Below, in pieces: positions 6,075 to 14,544 of a stretch of DNA of 64,000 bases; the first letter of the stretch is position 1, and each line of letters opens with the position of its first letter. Where the stretch lies: contig NZ_PYOC01000005.1 in assembly GCF_003026215.1 (NCBI RefSeq), positions 248,001-312,000 on the forward strand. Reading direction: 5' to 3'. The notes below the pieces were generated by a model. It made no database searches and was not told the origin of the DNA. It saw only the letters and a program-made list of their open reading frames with translations. Source of the DNA: Photobacterium indicum (GTDB taxonomy: Bacteria; Pseudomonadota; Gammaproteobacteria; Enterobacterales; Vibrionaceae). The position numbers and the translations under genes were made by a program.

Positions 6075-7283
6075 ATGCAGTTGTTAATTAGTTTAGCCGG
6101 TATTTTGGTACTGGTTTTGTGCGCATGCGCAATTTCTGAAAATCGTAAAGCAATCAACTGGCGTACAGTCGGTGGGGCATTGTTTTTACAAGCAAGCTTC
6201 GCTGCATTGGTATTGTATATACCCGTGGGGCAGATGATGTTGGGGGCAATGAGTAGTGGCGTTGCGAGTATATTGGGTTTTGCTGATGAAGGGATAAAGT
6301 TTTTATTTGGTGATTTAGCAACAACAGGTTTTATCTTCGCAGTTCGTGTTCTTCCTCTCGTTATCTTCATTAGTTCTCTTATTTCTCTTCTTTATTATCT
6401 TGGTGTGATGCAGTGGGTCATTAAAGTGATCGGTGGCGGCATCCAGAAATTCCTAGGTACTAGTCGTGCTGAATCATTAGTGGCAACAGGTAATATTTTC
6501 CTTTCTCAAGGTGAATCTCCACTTCTTGTTAGACCTTTCCTTCCTAAGATGACGCGTTCTGAACTATTTGCTGTAATGACAGGTGGTATGGCATCAGTTG
6601 CGGGTAGTGTATTAGGTGGCTATGCGGGTTTAGGTGTTGAATTAAAGTACCTAATTGCTGCAAGTTTCATGGCTGCTCCTGGTAGTTTGTTAATGGCTAA
6701 AATTTTAGTACCAGAACAAAGCACGCCTGTAGAGCAAACAGATATCGAAATGGCGACCAGTGAACACAGCAATGCGATTGATGCATTAGCAGCTGGTGCG
6801 ATGAACGGTATGAAAGTGGCTGTCGCTATTGGTACTATGCTTATTGCTTTTGTCAGTGTTATTGCAATGGCAAACGCAGGACTGGGCATGGTAGGTGAGT
6901 GGTTCGGCTTTGCTGGCTTAACAATGCAAGGTATTTTGGGCTACATTTTCTCACCATTAGCATTCATCATTGGTGTACCGGCAAATGAGATGCTGCAAGC
7001 GGGTTCATTCATTGGTCAGAAGATGATTCTAAATGAGTTTGTTGCTTTCCTTGATTTCGTCAGCATAAAAGAAACTTTGTCGTCTCAGAGCCAAGTTATC
7101 ATTACTTTTGCATTATGTGGTTTTGCAAATATTGGTTCTATTGCAATTCAGATTGGTTCAATTGGTATCATGGCACCAGAGCGTCGTGGAGATGTGGCTA
7201 AGTTAGGCTTTAAAGCGGTACTTGCTGCAACACTCGCGAACTTAATGAGTGCAGCTTTAGCGGGCATTTTTATCTCGCTATAA
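6075..7283 (+). CDS. nupC: Concentrative nucleoside transporter (CNT/NupC family)
   Basis: A 402-residue inner-membrane cation-coupled nucleoside importer. It aligns along its length with V. cholerae CNT, whose structure is known: shared stretches include NRKAINWRTVGGAL, FIFAVRVLPLVIF, SLLYYLGVMQWVIK and TRSELFAVMTGGMASVAG, and the C-terminal FALCGFANIGSIAIQIG. The base-binding loop reads SQGESPLLVRPF where the V. cholerae protein has GQTEAPLVVRPF by memory, so the Thr contacting the base is Gly here; specificity may differ. The start has GCAGGACG eight bases upstream. Single gene with its own terminator and a long structured leader. Confidence 0.9.
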   Translation: MQLLISLAGILVLVLCACAISENRKAINWRTVGGALFLQASFAALVLYIPVGQMMLGAMSSGVASILGFADEGIKFLFGDLATTGFIFAVRVLPLVIFISSLISLLYYLGVMQWVIKVIGGGIQKFLGTSRAESLVATGNIFLSQGESPLLVRPFLPKMTRSELFAVMTGGMASVAGSVLGGYAGLGVELKYLIAASFMAAPGSLLMAKILVPEQSTPVEQTDIEMATSEHSNAIDALAAGAMNGMKVAVAIGTMLIAFVSVIAMANAGLGMVGEWFGFAGLTMQGILGYIFSPLAFIIGVPANEMLQAGSFIGQKMILNEFVAFLDFVSIKETLSSQSQVIITFALCGFANIGSIAIQIGSIGIMAPERRGDVAKLGFKAVLAATLANLMSAALAGIFISL

Positions 7284-7325
7284 CAATGATGCTTGATTCG
7301 CGATAAGCGATAGAAGCATAAAAAT

Positions 7326-7356
7326 GCCACACAGTACTTTCGTGTGGCTTTTTTTA
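7326..7356 (+). terminator. Terminator of the nucleoside transporter gene
   Basis: GCCACAC-agtactttc-GTGTGGC followed by TTTTTTTATG. Confidence 0.85.
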
Positions 7357-7398
7357 TGATAAAAATTGAACAGTGTTTTAAACTTGAATTGAGATAGT

Positions 7399-7755
7399 AT
7401 GTACTCAAGAGATATTACAACGTTTATTATGACGGTATTTTTCAGCGTAGTGACAAGCAGGGCTGCTGCAGAGGAAGTATCGGCAGATGTTCTTTTTTTG
7501 CATACATTGAATGAACCAATGCAACTTTTACCTGAATCTGCAGTGTTCTCTACAGAGACGATATCGGTCGATGGTAGGGCTGGTGGTTTTGACTTCAATA
7601 ATTCGCTGACCACAGGTTCATTACAGAGCATGCCATCTATATATACGCGTAATACTGAAAACAACTTTTATGACAGTGTTGAGTGTGAAGGAGAGGGGTG
7701 TGCTATACCTGTCGCATTGATGGCACTTGATTTTATGTTAACCAATAACCAATAA
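7399..7755 (+). CDS. Exported protein of unknown function
   Basis: 118 residues, not recognised. The N-terminus (MYSRDITTFIMTVFFSVVTSRAAA) looks like a signal peptide with cleavage after the alanine run. The mature part is acidic, about 90 residues, with two Cys close together in SVECEGEGCAIP that could form a disulphide, and a hydrophobic tail (VALMALDFML). It begins 45 bp after the transporter terminator, with only a weak ribosome site (TTGAGAT). It ends convergent with the dehydrogenase gene. Probably real because the frame is open with a plausible signal peptide and no better gene overlaps. Confidence 0.6.
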   Translation: MYSRDITTFIMTVFFSVVTSRAAAEEVSADVLFLHTLNEPMQLLPESAVFSTETISVDGRAGGFDFNNSLTTGSLQSMPSIYTRNTENNFYDSVECEGEGCAIPVALMALDFMLTNNQ

Positions 7756-7774
7756 TCAGCAGCAAAAAAATCAA

Positions 7775-7806
7775 GCTAAAAAAGGCATGATATTAACCAT
7801 GCCTTC
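7775..7806 (-). terminator. Terminator of the dehydrogenase gene
   Basis: AAGGCATG-atattaac-CATGCCTT, with an AAAAAA run before it on the plus strand, i.e. a U tract for minus-strand transcription. Confidence 0.75.
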
Positions 7807-7834
7807 AGGTTGAATATAGCGTGTGTCGCAGTTA

Positions 7835-8719
7835 TTAACTGAAATCGGGCTTATCGAATTGTTTAATCAATACTGACGTGTCTGAACGGTTGAGCCCGCG
7901 CTGCTGTAAATCAGCATATTTTTCATCCACTTGCTTAGCTAAGGGTAGCTCAACACCTAGCTTGTCTGCTGCATCAAAACAAATACCTAAATCTTTGCGC
8001 ATCCAATCGATAGCAAAACCAAAATCAAATTTATCTTCAGCCATTGTTGCTGCTCGGTTTTCTAACTGCCAAGAGCCAGCAGCACCGTGCTTTAACACAT
8101 CTGTCATTTTTTCAATATCTAAGCCCGATGACTTAGCTAAAGTAATGGCTTCAGATAAGCCTTGTAAAATACCTGCAATACAGATTTGATTGGCCATTTT
8201 TGTTACCTGCCCGTAACCCACATCCCCCATCAACGTGGCGGCTTTAGCAAAGCAATCAATAATCGGTTTTGCTTTCTCAAAGACTACTGGATCACCACCA
8301 ACCATAACAGTTAGGCAGCCATTTACTGCACCTGCTTCGCCACCAGAAACGGGGGCGTCTAAGAACTCGGCGTGTACGGCATGTGCAGCCGCTGCAATTT
8401 CGCGTGCCACTTCAGCAGAAGCTGTGGTGTTATCGACTAAAATAGCGCCCGATTTTACTGAAGAAAGAATGCCATCTTCACCAGTGTAAACATGGCGAAC
8501 GTCATCATCATTACCTACACAAGTAAAAATAATGTCGGCATTTTTTGCCGCTTCAGCGGGTGTTAAAGCTAGTTGACCCTTGTAGCTATTAATCCACTTT
8601 TCGGCTGTGGCTGTTGTGCGGTTAAAAACGGTAACGTTGTGGCCTGCATTGGCTAAGTGACCCGCCATCGGGAAGCCCATAGTGCCAAGTCCGATGAATG
8701 CGATATTGTGTGTTGTCAT
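7835..8719 (-). CDS. NAD(P)-dependent beta-hydroxyacid dehydrogenase (HIBADH/GarR family)
   Basis: A 294-residue cytosolic oxidoreductase. Rossmann motif FIGLGTMGFPMAGHLANAGH at the N-terminus, substrate-binding loop DAPVSGGEAGA, and catalytic lysine in GYGQVTKMANQ. The family includes 3-hydroxyisobutyrate dehydrogenase and tartronate semialdehyde reductase; the sequence alone does not decide the substrate. There are no valine-degradation or glycerate genes beside it. I prefer the ATG at 8719, 11 bases after GAGG; a GTG at 8731 in frame overlaps that ribosome site and is unlikely. Monocistronic with its own terminator. Confidence 0.87.
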   Translation of the reverse strand: MTTHNIAFIGLGTMGFPMAGHLANAGHNVTVFNRTTATAEKWINSYKGQLALTPAEAAKNADIIFTCVGNDDDVRHVYTGEDGILSSVKSGAILVDNTTASAEVAREIAAAAHAVHAEFLDAPVSGGEAGAVNGCLTVMVGGDPVVFEKAKPIIDCFAKAATLMGDVGYGQVTKMANQICIAGILQGLSEAITLAKSSGLDIEKMTDVLKHGAAGSWQLENRAATMAEDKFDFGFAIDWMRKDLGICFDAADKLGVELPLAKQVDEKYADLQQRGLNRSDTSVLIKQFDKPDFS

Positions 8720-9049
8720 TGTTATTGTCACCTCGTTACATGTAACTAATACATAAAATATCGATTCTATGTAATTTGAAAAAGTTACGTTTTTTAAAAT
8801 GTTCCAGTATTTCTGTTATCAATACTGGGTAGAAGAGGCCATCAAGTCATGGCTAATTTATTGCCTGACTAAACTTTATCATATCCATCATGTATATAGG
8901 AAGATTGTGGTAGAAGGGCAGAAATTAGGGGTAATCAGCCTATTAACCACTTGGGTATACAGGTGATTTAACAAAACATGATTTAACCTGACATCCATCC
9001 CCCCCCTAAAGTGTTATTATTTAAGTGACTAACTAAGGAGGGTACTATT
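8720..9049. other. Intergenic region between divergent genes
   Basis: 330 bp separating the dehydrogenase and EF-hand genes, expected to hold both promoters. A run of eight C at 8998-9005 stands out in otherwise AT-rich DNA. No ORF or strong hairpin seen. Confidence 0.4.
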
Positions 9050-9370
9050 ATGATGAACACAAAACTTGCTACTGTTGCAGTTATCGGTATTAGTCTGATA
9101 TCTGGTGCAAGTATGGCTGGGATGAACGAAAGGATGCAATGGAATATGCCTGAGTTTAACCAAATAGATCTCAATAATGATGAAACCATTAGCCCTGTAG
9201 AGTTTGAACAATTCCGTCAACAAAGGATTAGCGAACGTAAGGCTGAAGGGCGTCAGATGAAAAATATGAATCAAACTAACATGTTCGATGTTATCGATCT
9301 AAATCAAGATGGTTTGGTCGATGCTGAAGAATTTAGCCAGCATCAGGTCAATAGGCGTATGACTTGGTGA
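9050..9370 (+). CDS. Periplasmic EF-hand calcium-binding protein
   Basis: 106 residues. Residues 1-22 form a signal peptide (ATVAVIGISLISGASMA). Two EF-hand loops follow: DLNNDETISPVE (about 41-52) and DLNQDGLVDAEE (about 83-94), both with Asp/Asn at positions 1, 3, 5 and Glu at 12. The spacing of about 42 residues is that of a paired EF-hand. Related small Met/Arg-rich EF-hand proteins are common in Vibrio and Shewanella; proposed roles are calcium sensing or buffering in the envelope. A strong AAGGAGG lies eight bases before the first of two adjacent ATG codons. Partner unknown. Confidence 0.85.
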   Translation: MMNTKLATVAVIGISLISGASMAGMNERMQWNMPEFNQIDLNNDETISPVEFEQFRQQRISERKAEGRQMKNMNQTNMFDVIDLNQDGLVDAEEFSQHQVNRRMTW

Positions 9371-9412
9371 TAAGCATAATTGAACATAAAACTCGTTTTA
9401 TACATTAGAAAT

Positions 9413-9437
9413 GAAAGCCTACCATTAATAGGCTTTC
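9413..9437 (+). terminator. Hairpin after the EF-hand gene
   Basis: GAAAGCCTA-ccattaa-TAGGCTTTC, a perfect 9-bp stem, but followed by TGCTCTG rather than a T tract. Confidence 0.6.
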
Positions 9438-9605
9438 TGCTCTGTATTATTTGTAACGGAATGCAGCAATATAACGGGCAATTATGATTGATTCAACGCA
9501 GTTAAAGTGAGGTTATTTTAATTATCACTTGTATCAGTTGTAATTGAACATTATTATGCGCTTGTCTCAGTTTTTAATGACTAACCTTGTCTTGATTTGT
9601 AAAAT

Positions 9606-10220
9606 ATGTTCATAAATTTATTTCGTGTATTAATGATGGTGATATGTCTAGGAGCTTCTTTTGTCGCTCACGCTGACGCTCGTCTATCAAATGATGAAAT
9701 AAATGCAGTGACGGTTTTAAGTCAAAATGACAGTAGCACTTCAAGTCAGCAAATCATCAGTAATGGTTTATCAGCTGTAAACACTTTCCATCTTGTGACT
9801 GAAAAGGTTGATGAATCACCAAATATTGAGCCTTTGTTTGCTAATGCACATGGCGTGACAGAAAATGATATTGCACTAAAAACGCATGACACGTTATTGG
9901 TTTGGAACTTCTCTCAACCGATTGAAAAAACACAGCGTGAACATTCGTCAGAAGGTCGTACCTATCATCTTGGTTTAGCTAATTCTTCACGTCAGGCGAA
10001 TGTTATCCGTCATGATCCCGAAGAAGTTCAGCCGTATTACCAATTAGCAATAGAACTTCCCGTTCCACCCGCACCTAGCTTAGTCATTGGCTACACAATA
10101 CAATTTAGTGATGCATTAAACTGGATGTTAAACACCAATCCTCCCTCTTCTCGTATATCCGGTTGGAAAGAGAGTAATCTTACCCATACGCGATATCAGC
10201 AACAACTTTCTCACGCCTAA
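9606..10220 (+). CDS. vemP: VemP-type export-monitoring arrest peptide
   Basis: A 204-residue secreted protein directly upstream of secD-secF. Residues 1-24 are a signal peptide ending FVAHA. The C-terminus reads SSRISGWKESNLTHTRYQQQ then LSHA; RISGWKE(T/S)N is the core of the ribosome-arrest sequence of V. alginolyticus VemP, which stalls a few codons before its stop. In that system translation arrest of VemP, released by Sec-dependent export of the nascent chain, controls translation of SecD2/SecF2 when Na+ is low and the Na+-driven SecDF works poorly. The protein is longer than the 159-residue VemP and the segment after the core differs, so the exact stall residue (perhaps a Gln at 198-200) is open. 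The arrest motif and the position before secDF both support the call. Confidence 0.82.
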   Translation: MFINLFRVLMMVICLGASFVAHADARLSNDEINAVTVLSQNDSSTSSQQIISNGLSAVNTFHLVTEKVDESPNIEPLFANAHGVTENDIALKTHDTLLVWNFSQPIEKTQREHSSEGRTYHLGLANSSRQANVIRHDPEEVQPYYQLAIELPVPPAPSLVIGYTIQFSDALNWMLNTNPPSSRISGWKESNLTHTRYQQQLSHA

Positions 10221-10426
10221 TTTGTGATTGCTTATTAAGAGCATGATCCAATTGCAATTCAATATCGGTCGAAAAATAACTTAATCTTCATCGATGTTGT
10301 ACGTAATGACGCATGAATGTAAATAAACAGAATGATCCCTTATGGGATGAGTATTTCTGAGCAAGCCAATACTTAGCGATCACGCTATTGGTTTTATATT
10401 CTTATTCATGACGTCACTATTAAAAC

Positions 10427-10496
10427 CTCAAATCACTGGGTGTCGATTGTTGAACAATAATCGCGTCAGAGTGAATTGTATGGCGACTTGAGAATG
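10427..10496 (+). promoter_or_regulatory. Predicted structure hiding the secD translation start
   Basis: CTCAA (10427-10431) pairs with TTGAG (10488-10492), which sits directly before the secD ATG at 10494. Inside, TCACT (10433-10437) pairs with AGTGA (10470-10474), and CGATTGTT-GAAC-AATAATCG (10444-10463) forms an 8-bp hairpin. In V. alginolyticus a stem-loop between vemP and secD2 masks the ribosome site until VemP arrest opens it. The structure here begins about 205 bases after the vemP stop, so a ribosome stalled in vemP would not reach it directly; an alternative upstream pairing would be needed. Confidence 0.45.
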
Positions 10497-12311
10497 AAAA
10501 AACAAATTAAACAAAAACAAATTTTTAATCATTATTCAGCATGGAAGTATATTGTGCTGGTAGTGACGGTACTGGTAATGCTACTAAGTGCGATTCCAAC
10601 TTGGTATGGCGAAGATGCAGCTGTTCAGATTAGCGCTAAAAACTCACCAGCACCTTCTGCTTTAGCTATTCAACGTCAGTTAGAAGCGAGTGGTATAACG
10701 GTAAAACGCATTGATCAGCAAGCTGATAAAACAGTTATCGTGTTAGAAAATGACAACCAACAGACACAAGCTAAAACAGTGTTATCAAATGTTGTAAAAG
10801 ACAAATCAACGTTAACATTAGCGCTTGAACCTGCTGCGCCACTGTGGCTACAAAATATGGGCTTCGAACCAATTAAGCTTGGTCTTGATCTTCGTGGTGG
10901 TGTGCAATTTTTGCTTGATGTTGATATAGACCAAGTCTATAAGGCGCAGGGTGCAAGTTTAGCAGATGAACTTCGTCAGTTATTTCGTAAAGACGGTATT
11001 CGAGGCGCACGTGTTGAGCAGTCTGATGCTGATCATCTAATAGTGAAAGTGAATAATTCTGCTGCAAATAGTGCTGTTCGCAAATTTGTTAAAACACAGT
11101 ATCCACAATGGCAAGCAACCAATGGCGACGGTAACAGCGTCCTGTTAGCTATGAAAGATGCAGAAAAAACAGAATTACGTAACCTAACAGTTCAACAGAA
11201 CTTACAAACAATGCGTAGCCGTATTGAAGAGTTAGGTATTACTGAAGCATTGGTTCAGCGTCAAGGTGAAAACCGTATTCGTATTGAGCTACCTGGTGTG
11301 CAAGATCCTGCTGCGGCGAAGAATGTTATTGGTGCAACTGCGAGTTTGGCTTTTTATGCAGTGAAAGAGCAGGGCACTGGCAGTACGATGGAGCTGAAAA
11401 ACAAACAAGGCCAGCCTGTGCGAGTAGGCCGTAATCCTATTTTGGGTGGTGACCATATTGTTGATGCCCGTGCTAGTTTTGGCGAAATGGGTATGGCTGA
11501 AGTGAATATTACCCTCGATTCATCGGGTGGTAAGATTATGTCTGATTTCTCTCGTGATAACGTTGGTAAGCCAATGGCTACCTCATACAGTGAGTACGGA
11601 CGTGATAGCGAAGGTAAAACAACTCAAACCAATGAAATCATCAGTGTTGCAACCATTCAATCTCAGCTTGGTATGCGTTTTCGTATAACAGGTACCGGTT
11701 CGATGGACGAAGCACAACAGCTGGCGTTGTTACTGCGTGCAGGTTCATTAACGGCTCCTGTAACCATTGTTGAAGAGCGTACTATTGGTCCTACATTAGG
11801 GGCAGAAAATATTGAAAATGGCTTTGCTGCGCTAGGCTTAGGCTTGGGCGTTACATTGTTATTTATGGCAGTGTGGTATCGCCGTTTAGGTTGGGTTGCG
11901 AATGTAGCTTTGATTGCCAATATGATCATGTTATTTGGTTTATTAGCGTTAATTCCTGGTGCTGTTTTAACCCTGCCGGGTATTGCTGGGTTAGTACTTA
12001 CTGTCGGTATGGCTGTTGATACAAACGTACTTATATTTGAACGAATTAAAGATAAGCTAAAAGAAGGACGCAGTATGGCTCAAGCGATTGATCGCGGCTT
12101 TAGCAGTGCTATCGGTACAATCTTTGATGCTAACTTCACCACAATGATCACCGCAGTTGTGTTATACGCCATTGGTAATGGTCCTATTCAGGGCTTTGCA
12201 TTAACACTAGGTTTAGGTCTTTTAACCAGTATGTTCACTGGTATTTTTGCTTCTCGCGCCATCATTAATTTGGTGTGGGGTCGTGATTCTCGTCGTAATA
12301 TAAGAGTGTAG
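10494..12311 (+). CDS. secD: Protein translocase subunit SecD (SecD2 type)
   Basis: A 605-residue inner-membrane protein of the SecDF motor, which uses ion flow to pull preproteins out of the SecYEG channel. Seen: N-terminal membrane segment (YIVLVVTVLVMLLSAIPTWYG), the D1 motif LGLDLRGGVQFLLDVD, a large periplasmic domain with periplasmic head, and a C-terminal bundle of five segments including GMAVDTNVLIFERIKDKLKEG. Length matches E. coli SecD (615). The ATG at 10494 is preferred over a TTG at 10476. Linked to vemP upstream and secF four bases downstream. By analogy this is the H+-driven, inducible set of a marine bacterium with a second, Na+-driven SecDF elsewhere (inference). Confidence 0.93.
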   Translation: MKKQIKQKQIFNHYSAWKYIVLVVTVLVMLLSAIPTWYGEDAAVQISAKNSPAPSALAIQRQLEASGITVKRIDQQADKTVIVLENDNQQTQAKTVLSNVVKDKSTLTLALEPAAPLWLQNMGFEPIKLGLDLRGGVQFLLDVDIDQVYKAQGASLADELRQLFRKDGIRGARVEQSDADHLIVKVNNSAANSAVRKFVKTQYPQWQATNGDGNSVLLAMKDAEKTELRNLTVQQNLQTMRSRIEELGITEALVQRQGENRIRIELPGVQDPAAAKNVIGATASLAFYAVKEQGTGSTMELKNKQGQPVRVGRNPILGGDHIVDARASFGEMGMAEVNITLDSSGGKIMSDFSRDNVGKPMATSYSEYGRDSEGKTTQTNEIISVATIQSQLGMRFRITGTGSMDEAQQLALLLRAGSLTAPVTIVEERTIGPTLGAENIENGFAALGLGLGVTLLFMAVWYRRLGWVANVALIANMIMLFGLLALIPGAVLTLPGIAGLVLTVGMAVDTNVLIFERIKDKLKEGRSMAQAIDRGFSSAIGTIFDANFTTMITAVVLYAIGNGPIQGFALTLGLGLLTSMFTGIFASRAIINLVWGRDSRRNIRV

Positions 12312-12315
12312 TGCC

Positions 12316-13215
12316 ATGATTATTAATATGAAAAATGCAACAAAGTGGCGTTACTTTACGAGTGCCGTGTCTATTACATTGATGCTTGTCTCTATTCTTT
12401 TAGTGGCAACTAAAGGGTTAAATTGGGGTTTAGACTTCACTGGTGGTGTTGTAAGTGAAGTGCAATTAAGCAGTAAGATTACCAGTAGCGAAATTGAACC
12501 ATTATTGAAAGCGGGTCTTCATCAAGATGTCGCTGTTATCGCATCGGGTGAGCCGGGGCGTTGGGTATTACGCTATGCAATACCAGAAGCAGGCCAAGAG
12601 TTGCCATCAATAACTGATATGTTGGCTCCTATTTCAACCGACATTACGGTTCTTAACACCAGTATTGTTGGGCCTCAGGTAGGACAAGAGTTGGCAGACC
12701 AAGGTGGATTAGCATTACTCGTGTGTATGCTGTGTATTCTTGGTTATTTAAGTTACCGCTTTGAATGGCGCCTCGCATCAGGGTCTTTGTTTGCGTTGCT
12801 ACATGATGTGGTTTTTGTGTTGGGTTTCTTCGCATTAACTCAAATGGAATTCAACTTAACGGTACTAGCTGCAGTGTTGGCGATTTTAGGTTATTCATTG
12901 AATGACTCGATTATTATCGCCGACCGTATTCGTGAATTATTGATTGCGAAACCGAAATGGTCGATTCAAAAAATTAATAATGAAGCGATTGCTGCAACAT
13001 TCTCACGCACCATGGTGACTTCAGGTACAACGTTAATGACTGTGGGCGCACTATGGTTACTGGGTGGTGGCCCGCTCGAAGGATTCGCGATTGCTATGTT
13101 CATCGGTATTATTACAGGTACATGGTCATCCATTTCTGTGGGTACAACGTTACCTGAATTGTTTGGTTTGAAACCAGAGCATTATTTGCCAAAAGTGGTT
13201 TCAGAAGAGCCTTAG
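12316..13215 (+). CDS. secF: Protein translocase subunit SecF (SecF2 type)
   Basis: 299 residues, partner of SecD in the SecDF complex. Family marks: LNWGLDFTGGVVSEVQL near the N-terminus, VLAILGYSLNDSIIIADRIREL and a C-terminal membrane bundle with SRTMVTSGTTLMTVGALWLLGGG. The start lies four bases after the secD stop, so the two are translationally coupled. It is slightly shorter than E. coli SecF (323). Terminated by a strong hairpin at 13277. Confidence 0.94.
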   Translation: MIINMKNATKWRYFTSAVSITLMLVSILLVATKGLNWGLDFTGGVVSEVQLSSKITSSEIEPLLKAGLHQDVAVIASGEPGRWVLRYAIPEAGQELPSITDMLAPISTDITVLNTSIVGPQVGQELADQGGLALLVCMLCILGYLSYRFEWRLASGSLFALLHDVVFVLGFFALTQMEFNLTVLAAVLAILGYSLNDSIIIADRIRELLIAKPKWSIQKINNEAIAATFSRTMVTSGTTLMTVGALWLLGGGPLEGFAIAMFIGIITGTWSSISVGTTLPELFGLKPEHYLPKVVSEEP

Positions 13216-13276
13216 TCGAGCGAGCAAGTTTGATTAGTATATAAGACCTTAAAATAATTAAAGAGTCTTTACGTGA

Positions 13277-13309
13277 ATGCCAGTTAGTAAATCTGACTGG
13301 CATTTTTTA
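13277..13309 (+). terminator. Terminator of vemP-secDF
   Basis: ATGCCAGT-tagtaaatctg-ACTGGCAT followed by TTTTTT. Confidence 0.88.
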
Positions 13310-13421
13310 TACTATTCGTCTTCAGGCTTTTCCCCTTTCTGTCTTTTTTGTTCAGGATTGATTCATTTAAGATGTTATAGACTGCATTCTATTGAAGAGA
13401 AATAAAGAAAAGGGCTAAGTC

Positions 13422-13664
13422 ATGAAAAATTTTATAGCTAGCGTTGTTGCTCTTGTGATCGGATTTTTTACCATTACCTTCGCTGCGGTAATGGGGCTAT
13501 TTATTGGTATCGCAGCACTGATTGCTAAACCGTTTATTAAAAAGCGAATGACAGCTGCTTATGAAGAAGCTTTAAAGCAGCAAGGGCATCAACCCCAGCA
13601 GCAATCAGGATCGACTATTGATGGTGAATTTGAAGACATAACAAAAAGACCAGCAATGCAGTAA
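13422..13664 (+). CDS. Small membrane-anchored protein of unknown function
   Basis: 80 residues. One long or two short hydrophobic segments occupy residues 3-38 (FIASVVALVIGFFTITFAAV then MGLFIGIAALIAKPFI), followed by a basic stretch KKRM, a Gln-rich helix and an acidic tail (STIDGEFEDITKRPAMQ). The topology suggests a membrane anchor with a cytoplasmic tail. GGGCTAAG upstream gives a modest ribosome site. Its own terminator follows. Similar small proteins are annotated as hypothetical in Vibrionaceae; I do not know a function. Confidence 0.72.
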   Translation: MKNFIASVVALVIGFFTITFAAVMGLFIGIAALIAKPFIKKRMTAAYEEALKQQGHQPQQQSGSTIDGEFEDITKRPAMQ

Positions 13665-13690
13665 TCCCGAAGGTCTATAGAGAATATTGA

Positions 13691-13721
13691 ATCCGAGTGT
13701 ATTTATATACTCGGATTTTTT
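13691..13721 (+). terminator. Terminator of the small membrane protein gene
   Basis: ATCCGAGT-gtatttatat-ACTCGGAT followed by TTTTTTG. Confidence 0.88.
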
Positions 13722-13733
13722 GTATCTTCAAAT

Positions 13734-13764
13734 TATACCTAAGTTACCTCAAGGTGTTCGCTGG
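13734..13764. repeat. Left-end remnant of the dispersed palindromic element
   Basis: tatacctaagttacctcaag followed by gtgttcgctgg; only the left terminus is preserved. Confidence 0.6.
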
Positions 13765-13835
13765 TAACGCAGATATAGCACTAAGTCGTATTCTGTAAGA
13801 TAATCTGAAGATAATTCTATCAATAGTACTGCAGT

Positions 13836-14483
13836 ATGAATATTACCGACAACGAACGTGATGCCGTCTACAAGACAATATTTTCGAGAAGGGATGTTCG
13901 AAGTGAATTTAAGCCCGATCCAATACCGCAAGATGTTCTTGAACGGATTTTAACTGCTGCCCATCATGCGCCGAGTGTGGGGTTTATGCAGCCATGGGAC
14001 TTTATCTTAGTTCAAAGTGACGGTATTAAATCTGTTATAAAAAAAGGATTTGAAAAGGCACATGCTGAATCAGCAGAGATGTTTGATGAGAATAAAAAAC
14101 AACAATATAAACGTTTAAAATTAGAAGGTATCACTGAATCACCACTTGGAATTTGCGTGACCTGTGACCGTAGTCGAAATGGGCCAGTTGTACTTGGTCG
14201 AACAATTAAACCAGAAATGGATTTATACAGTGTAGTTTGCGCGATACAAAACTTGTGGTTGGCGGCTAGAGCTGAAAATTTAGGTGTCGGCTGGGTTAGC
14301 ATTGTGCATGATTCTGTATTTCGAGATACGTTGGGTATTCCTGACAATATCGATATTGTCGCTTATCTGTGTGTCGGTTATGTTTCACATTTTAATGAAA
14401 AGCCTGAGTTAGAGAAAATTGGGTGGCTGCCAAGACAAAATTTAGAATCTGTTATTCATTATGATAAGTGGTCATCAAAATAG
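13836..14483 (+). CDS. bluB: 5,6-dimethylbenzimidazole synthase BluB
   Basis: A 215-residue flavin-destructase of the nitroreductase fold: it breaks down reduced FMN with O2 to give 5,6-dimethylbenzimidazole, the lower ligand of cobalamin. Marks: FSRRDVRSEFKPDPIP (FMN-binding Arg residues), AAHHAPSVGFMQPWDFI, GPVVLGRTIKPEMDLYSVVCAIQNLWLAARAE split over the centre, and GVGWVSIVHD. These are diagnostic of BluB rather than of ordinary nitroreductases. No cobalamin gene or B12 riboswitch is visible nearby, so it acts with genes elsewhere or in salvage. Ribosome site weak. Confidence 0.92.
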   Translation: MNITDNERDAVYKTIFSRRDVRSEFKPDPIPQDVLERILTAAHHAPSVGFMQPWDFILVQSDGIKSVIKKGFEKAHAESAEMFDENKKQQYKRLKLEGITESPLGICVTCDRSRNGPVVLGRTIKPEMDLYSVVCAIQNLWLAARAENLGVGWVSIVHDSVFRDTLGIPDNIDIVAYLCVGYVSHFNEKPELEKIGWLPRQNLESVIHYDKWSSK

Positions 14484-14490
14484 AAAACAA

Positions 14491-14519
14491 AAACGCAGTG
14501 TAGACCACTGCGTTTTATA
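14491..14519. terminator. Bidirectional terminator between bluB and the 54-residue ORF
   Basis: AAACGCAGTG-tagac-CACTGCGTTT, with T on one side and A on the other, placed between convergent genes. Confidence 0.82.
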
Positions 14520-14544
14520 TCTCTCATAGGGGGAAGAGAGAGAT

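Noticed and set aside
8235..8489. Long antisense ORF opposite the dehydrogenase gene
   Set aside because: It mirrors the codon structure of a well-supported gene and encodes no recognisable protein; the same holds for other antisense frames over brnQ, TRAP, recQ, kinase and acyl-CoA ligase genes.
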